Assembly (NCBI GenBank): GCA_041686485.1
Contig: JAWLDT010000055.1
Span: forward strand, 1-17,587
DNA length: 17,587 nucleotides
DNA from: PUPG01 sp041686485
GTDB lineage: Bacteria > Bacteroidota > Bacteroidia > Bacteroidales > UBA7960
Direction: 5' to 3'
In this document: positions 14,856 through 17,587 of the stretch, piece after piece
Layout of the letters: each line of letters starts with the position of its first letter
Numbering within the stretch: the first letter of the stretch is position 1
Translations under genes and position numbers: made by a program
Notes under the pieces: generated by a model
Database searches by the model: none
What the model was told of the DNA's origin: nothing
The model's input: only the letters and a program-made list of their open reading frames with translations

Positions 14856-15962
14856 ATGCGCATAGGAAAATATATCAGTGACCTTTTGTACGAACACGAA
14901 GTTGTTATTCTTCCGGGGTTTGGCACATTTTCTACCAGATACATACCAGCTAAGTTCATACCGGAAAAACAAGTCGTGGAAGCACCTGTCAAGGTTGCCG
15001 ATTTTAGTAACAGACCTGATCAGGGCGACACACCGCTTACCAAATACATTGCTGAAAATGAAGGGATGACGGAGGATGAGGTGCTTGCGATGTATGAAAA
15101 TCTAACCAATGATATTAAACGTTCGCTCAACGCAGGAAAAAAAGTAGCTTTTGAGGGTGTTGGTACTTTTCATTTAGATGCCGACAATAACCTGCAATTT
15201 GAGCCGGATCGCGACATCAATTATCTCGAAGAAGCTACGGGAGTGGACAAGGTCACAACTCCTTGGTTAACGTACCCAATGACGCCGAAGGACAGCAACA
15301 GGCCGGAAGAAACAGTTGGCTCTTCAGGGGAACCAGATAAGACGCCGCCCCCACCCCAGGAACCCGAGCAAACAACAGCCACTGAAAACAGAACACCAAC
15401 AACAGCCACTGAAGATAAAACACAAACCACGGAACCCATGAAAGAAGAGGACAAAAAAACAGCAACACTGCCTCCCGCACTTAGGTGGCTGGCCTATGTA
15501 TTAATACCCTTATTGGTTATTATTATTATTGTACTGCTGAACTATTCGTATTTTTTTGATAAGGATGACGGATTGTTCAGGTCATCCGGAGAATCGCATG
15601 TGGAGATGACAACCGATGATCCTACGGAAACAGAAATCAGGGAAACGCCCCTGGAAGAGGACAGAATTGATGATCCGGAGGAACCCGTTGATGTCGAACC
15701 CGACATAGAAACCACCCTGACCGATCCGGATGCGACAACCTACTACCTCCTGGTAGGCAGTTTCCGCAGTGAAACCCGGGCACAGGAGCTGGCAGAAGAG
15801 TTACGGCGCCAGGGTGCCGATATGGCAGAAGTTATGACGAAAACCCCTTCCGACTACTACCGGGTAAGCTATGGTTATTACCATGACTTTTCAAAAGCCC
15901 AATCACAAATGGAAGAACTACCGGAGGAGCTGAAGGATGTAGCCTGGATTCTTCACCGATAA
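14856..15962 (+). CDS. HU domain and SPOR domain membrane protein
   Basis: A 368-residue single-pass membrane protein. Residues 1 to about 60 and 61-125 look like two HU/IHF-type DNA-binding-fold domains (bacterial CCDC81-like): GFGTFSTRYIPAKFIPEKQ in the first, NAGKKVAFEGVGTFHLDADN in the second. A Pro/Thr/Glu-rich linker (140-205) leads to one membrane helix (211-233). An acidic periplasmic linker follows (235-290), then a SPOR domain (295-368: YYLLVGSFRSETRAQELAEEL ... YRVSYGYYHDFSKAQ), which in this family binds denuded peptidoglycan at division sites. So the protein could link a cytoplasmic nucleoid- or polymer-binding head to the septal wall; that is inference. This architecture is common in Bacteroidota. 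The ATG at 14856 starts MRIGKYISDLLYEHE, the family N terminus. A loose promoter-like TTTG (14774)-TAATTTG (14800) lies upstream. trmB follows after 32 bp. Confidence 0.9.
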   Translation: MRIGKYISDLLYEHEVVILPGFGTFSTRYIPAKFIPEKQVVEAPVKVADFSNRPDQGDTPLTKYIAENEGMTEDEVLAMYENLTNDIKRSLNAGKKVAFEGVGTFHLDADNNLQFEPDRDINYLEEATGVDKVTTPWLTYPMTPKDSNRPEETVGSSGEPDKTPPPPQEPEQTTATENRTPTTATEDKTQTTEPMKEEDKKTATLPPALRWLAYVLIPLLVIIIIVLLNYSYFFDKDDGLFRSSGESHVEMTTDDPTETEIRETPLEEDRIDDPEEPVDVEPDIETTLTDPDATTYYLLVGSFRSETRAQELAEELRRQGADMAEVMTKTPSDYYRVSYGYYHDFSKAQSQMEELPEELKDVAWILHR

Positions 15963-15994
15963 CTGAAATCAACAACTACTATTTTCACAAAGTC

Positions 15995-16678
15995 GTGGGA
16001 AAGAACAAAATCAGGAAGTTTACAGAGATCAATAGCTTTTCCAACGTTATCCAGCCGCAATCCGGTCATGTATCCATACCCTTTGAATATAAGGGGCAAT
16101 GGAACCAATTGTTTTTCGGACAACAGAATCCGATAGTATTGGAAATAGGTTGTGGCAAAGGAGAATACACCGTTGCCCTGGGAGAAACGGCTCCCGAACA
16201 GAATTTTATAGGCATTGATATCAAAGGTGACCGGATATGGAAAGGAGCCAGGGAAGCTTTGGACAAAGGGCTATACAATGTTGCTTTTCTGCGGATCCAG
16301 GCTGAAAGGCTTCATGAATTCTTTGCACCGGGCGAAATACAAGGCATATGGCTGACATTTCCCGACCCGCAGTTGAAAAAGATACGGCAAAAAAAAAGAT
16401 TGACGTCTCCACGTTTCCTGGATATATACAAGAAGTTACTGGCCCCCGATAGTCCCATTCACCTGAAAACGGATAACGAAGCACTTTTTAACTATACCCT
16501 TGAGGTAATCCGCGAACAAGGCCATTACCTTGCCGCCCATACCTTTGATCTCTATGCGGATGAGACCATTCAGGAACCCCTGGTAAAGGAAATCCAAACG
16601 TTTTACGAGAAAAAATTCCTTGAAGAGGGGGCTCGCATTCACTACATGAAGTTCTTCCTCCATGACGAACACCGATGA
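15995..16678 (+). CDS. trmB: tRNA (guanine-N7)-methyltransferase
   Basis: Uses S-adenosylmethionine to methylate N7 of G46 in tRNA. The 227-residue protein carries the SAM-binding block VLEIGCGKGEY (48-58), an acidic strand end FIGIDIKGD (71-79), the TrmB active-site motif TFPDPQLKK (121-129), and the downstream HLKTDN (146-151) holding the catalytic-region aspartate. The start is GTG at 15995 (MGKNKIRKF), matching the usual MGKNK/RRF N terminus of Bacteroidetes TrmB. The gene begins 32 bp after the HU/SPOR gene and its last 17 bp overlap the following alkyltransferase-like gene, so co-translation is likely. Confidence 0.95.
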   Translation: MGKNKIRKFTEINSFSNVIQPQSGHVSIPFEYKGQWNQLFFGQQNPIVLEIGCGKGEYTVALGETAPEQNFIGIDIKGDRIWKGAREALDKGLYNVAFLRIQAERLHEFFAPGEIQGIWLTFPDPQLKKIRQKKRLTSPRFLDIYKKLLAPDSPIHLKTDNEALFNYTLEVIREQGHYLAAHTFDLYADETIQEPLVKEIQTFYEKKFLEEGARIHYMKFFLHDEHR

Positions 16679-17009
16679 CAACGCCTCTTTTTTTGAGAAG
16701 GTATACGCCGTGGTAATCTTGATACCACCAGGCCGTGTAACAACATACGGCGCCATTGCCGGCTATCTTGGCAGCAGGGGAAGCAGCCGTATGGTAGGTT
16801 GGGCCATGAATCATTCCCACCGGTATGACCCATCAATCCCGGCACACAGAGTCGTTAACCGGAATGGTATCCTCACAGGCAAACACCATTTCGGCAGCCC
16901 GGGCATCATGCAACAATTGTTGGAAAACGAAGGCATACAGGTTGAAAATGACCAGGTATTGAACTTCCACAAACATTTCTGGGACCCCTCTGATCGCCTG
17001 AAATGGTGA
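16662..17009 (+). CDS. MGMT-family alkyltransferase-like protein lacking the catalytic cysteine
   Basis: This 115-residue protein is the DNA-binding/alkyl-base-recognition domain of O6-alkylguanine methyltransferases without the N-terminal domain. It shows the HTH start PPGRVTTYGAIA (22-33), the arginine-finger region SSRMVGWAM (41-49), and the active-site region IPAHRVVNRNG (59-69). The methyl-accepting cysteine of the PCHRV motif is alanine (A61), and there is no cysteine anywhere in the protein, so it cannot do the usual methyl transfer. Known alkyltransferase-like (ATL) proteins have Trp or Ala here; they flip out O6-alkylguanine and hand it to nucleotide excision repair. The start overlaps trmB by 17 bp. 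The stop codon TGA lies within the first unit of heptamer array 3, and the tail DPSDRLKW may have been altered by that insertion. Confidence 0.88.
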   Translation: MTNTDDNASFFEKVYAVVILIPPGRVTTYGAIAGYLGSRGSSRMVGWAMNHSHRYDPSIPAHRVVNRNGILTGKHHFGSPGIMQQLLENEGIQVENDQVLNFHKHFWDPSDRLKW

Positions 17010-17126
17010 ACAGTGAACGGTGAACAGTGAACGGTGAACAGTGAACGGTGAACGGTGAACAGTTAACGGTGAGCGGGAAAGGTAGCTGGAAGCTGGAAGG
17101 AAGGAAGTAAACGGTAAACGGTGAAG
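17005..17126. repeat. Heptamer tandem array 3 (GGTGAAC/AGTGAAC) with degenerate tail
   Basis: Ten 7-bp units run from 17005 to 17074, alternating GGTGAAC and AGTGAAC, with the last two degenerate (AGTTAAC, GGTGAGC). Then come two AGCTGGA heptamers (17084-17097) and three more related units, AGTAAAC, GGTAAAC and GGTGAAG (17106-17126). The first unit overlaps the stop codon of the alkyltransferase-like gene. The A/G variant matches array 1 rather than array 2. Confidence 0.93.
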
Positions 17127-17176
17127 GAGCTGAGATCTGAGAATTAGTAAGCTCTGAGGACACGAAGATGCAAGAA

Positions 17177-17244
17177 ATCCCGAAGGGATGAAACGATTAT
17201 AGAAAAAAAGGAAGACACAAACGAAACCGAAACCCCGAAGGGGT
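17177..17244. repeat. Pair of CCCGAAGGG-type mini-hairpins
   Basis: ATCCC-GAA-GGGAT at 17177-17189 and ACCCC-GAA-GGGGT at 17232-17244 are perfect 5-bp stems with the same GAA loop, 55 bp apart. Compensating differences (A-T/C-G at the outer positions) keep both stems intact. GNA-type triloop or tetraloop caps suggest that structure in RNA or single-stranded DNA matters. Confidence 0.7.
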
Positions 17245-17290
17245 GACATAAGTTCTATGCCAACACGTCTTGACTGAAAAGAAAGTTCCG

Positions 17291-17330
17291 CGCAAATACC
17301 GCAAAATGGTTGAACGCAAATACCGCAAAA
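17291..17330. repeat. 16-bp direct repeat
   Basis: CGCAAATACCGCAAAA occurs at 17291-17306 and again, identical, at 17315-17330, separated by 8 bp. Each copy itself contains two CGCAAA-like pieces. Confidence 0.85.
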
Positions 17331-17505
17331 AATCGCGGTTGTCCCCATGTTGAAAATAAGAGTTTGTTTCGCCAGACATTGGGAGTCCAACCATTTGCAG
17401 TCTGATATTATTCCAATAAACAACCGGAATAATGACGTTCCAAATCCTTAGGTTGTAACGCTGGCTATAGGGTAATCCTACGATATTTTCCACGGGGTTA
17501 TTCCC

Positions 17506-17587
17506 TTCGTAATGGAAAAAACGACCTCTCGCAACATGAAACCTTTCCGTTCGTAATGCAGAAGGCGACCTTCCGCAGTATGAAACC
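17506..17587. repeat. Imperfect 38-bp tandem pair at the window edge
   Basis: Segments 17506-17543 and 17550-17587 align without gaps. Both start TTCGTAATG, share CGACCT and CGCA in the middle, and end ATGAAACC. They are 6 bp apart (period 44 bp). The second copy ends at the last base, so more copies may follow outside the window. Confidence 0.75.

Larger units (their letters stand above)
17127..17587. other. Gene-free, repeat-rich 3' region
   Basis: No credible gene or RNA is visible; open frames here are made of repeat sequence. The region holds two small CCCGAAGGG hairpins (17177-17244), a 16-bp direct repeat (17291-17330), and an imperfect 38-bp duplication at the window edge (17506-17587). 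It has the look of the interspersed non-coding repeats found between Bacteroidota genes. Confidence 0.6.

Noticed and set aside
16833..17423. Minus-strand open frame of 196 codons over the alkyltransferase-like gene and array 3
   Set aside because: Built from the reverse of a real gene, heptamer repeats and other repeats; no family resemblance.
17506..17587. Possible CRISPR array at the window edge
   Set aside because: Only two imperfect copies with a 6-bp spacer; no spacers of normal size and no cas genes.

Overview
The window reads as a chromosomal segment of a Gram-negative member of the Bacteroidota, most likely a marine or sediment-type lineage near Marinilabiliales/Bacteroidales; that rank is an inference. 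Four lines of sequence evidence support the phylum. (1) Promoter-like TTTG-N(18-22)-TAnnTTTG motifs lie ahead of several genes, and Shine-Dalgarno sequences are mostly weak. (2) kdsB (CMP-Kdo synthesis) implies lipopolysaccharide. (3) The gene content is typical: exported tricorn-type protease, HU/SPOR protein, GH3-family protein, MGMT-family protein with PAHRV, and a histidine kinase with an HQLGTP H-box. (4) Intergenic spaces carry 7-bp and 9-bp tandem repeats.

Layout. 1-200: two related heptamer repeats in opposite orientation. 201-1652 (+): pssA, purS and a YraN-family nuclease. 1653-2080: a convergent intergenic region with a hairpin and a 9-bp tandem array broken by a 100-N assembly gap. 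2081-5326 (-): a 1081-residue secreted tricorn-type protease. 5327-5788: a 22-copy heptamer array. 5789-7081 (+): an archaeal-type peroxiredoxin with a good terminator, then a TM2-domain protein with a good promoter. 7088-11546 (-): a tightly packed five-gene operon, in transcription order histidine kinase, LolA-like exported protein, YidD with a signal peptide, and two paralogous TPR + membrane-module proteins. 11731-17009 (+): GH3-family protein, deoxynucleoside kinase, kdsB, HU/SPOR protein, trmB and a cysteine-free alkyltransferase-like protein. 17005-17587: a third heptamer array followed by gene-free, hairpin- and repeat-rich sequence to the window edge.

Most genes are housekeeping or envelope functions: phospholipid head groups, Kdo activation, purine synthesis and salvage, tRNA modification, peroxide defence. 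The least conventional part is the minus-strand operon. It couples an orphan two-transmembrane sensor kinase to exported or membrane proteins that look concerned with the cell envelope, and it contains an apparently exported YidD homologue. The other notable theme is dispersal of one heptamer repeat family at three or more sites, one of which supplies the stop codon of a gene. No tRNA, rRNA, insertion sequence, prophage gene or CRISPR array was recognised.
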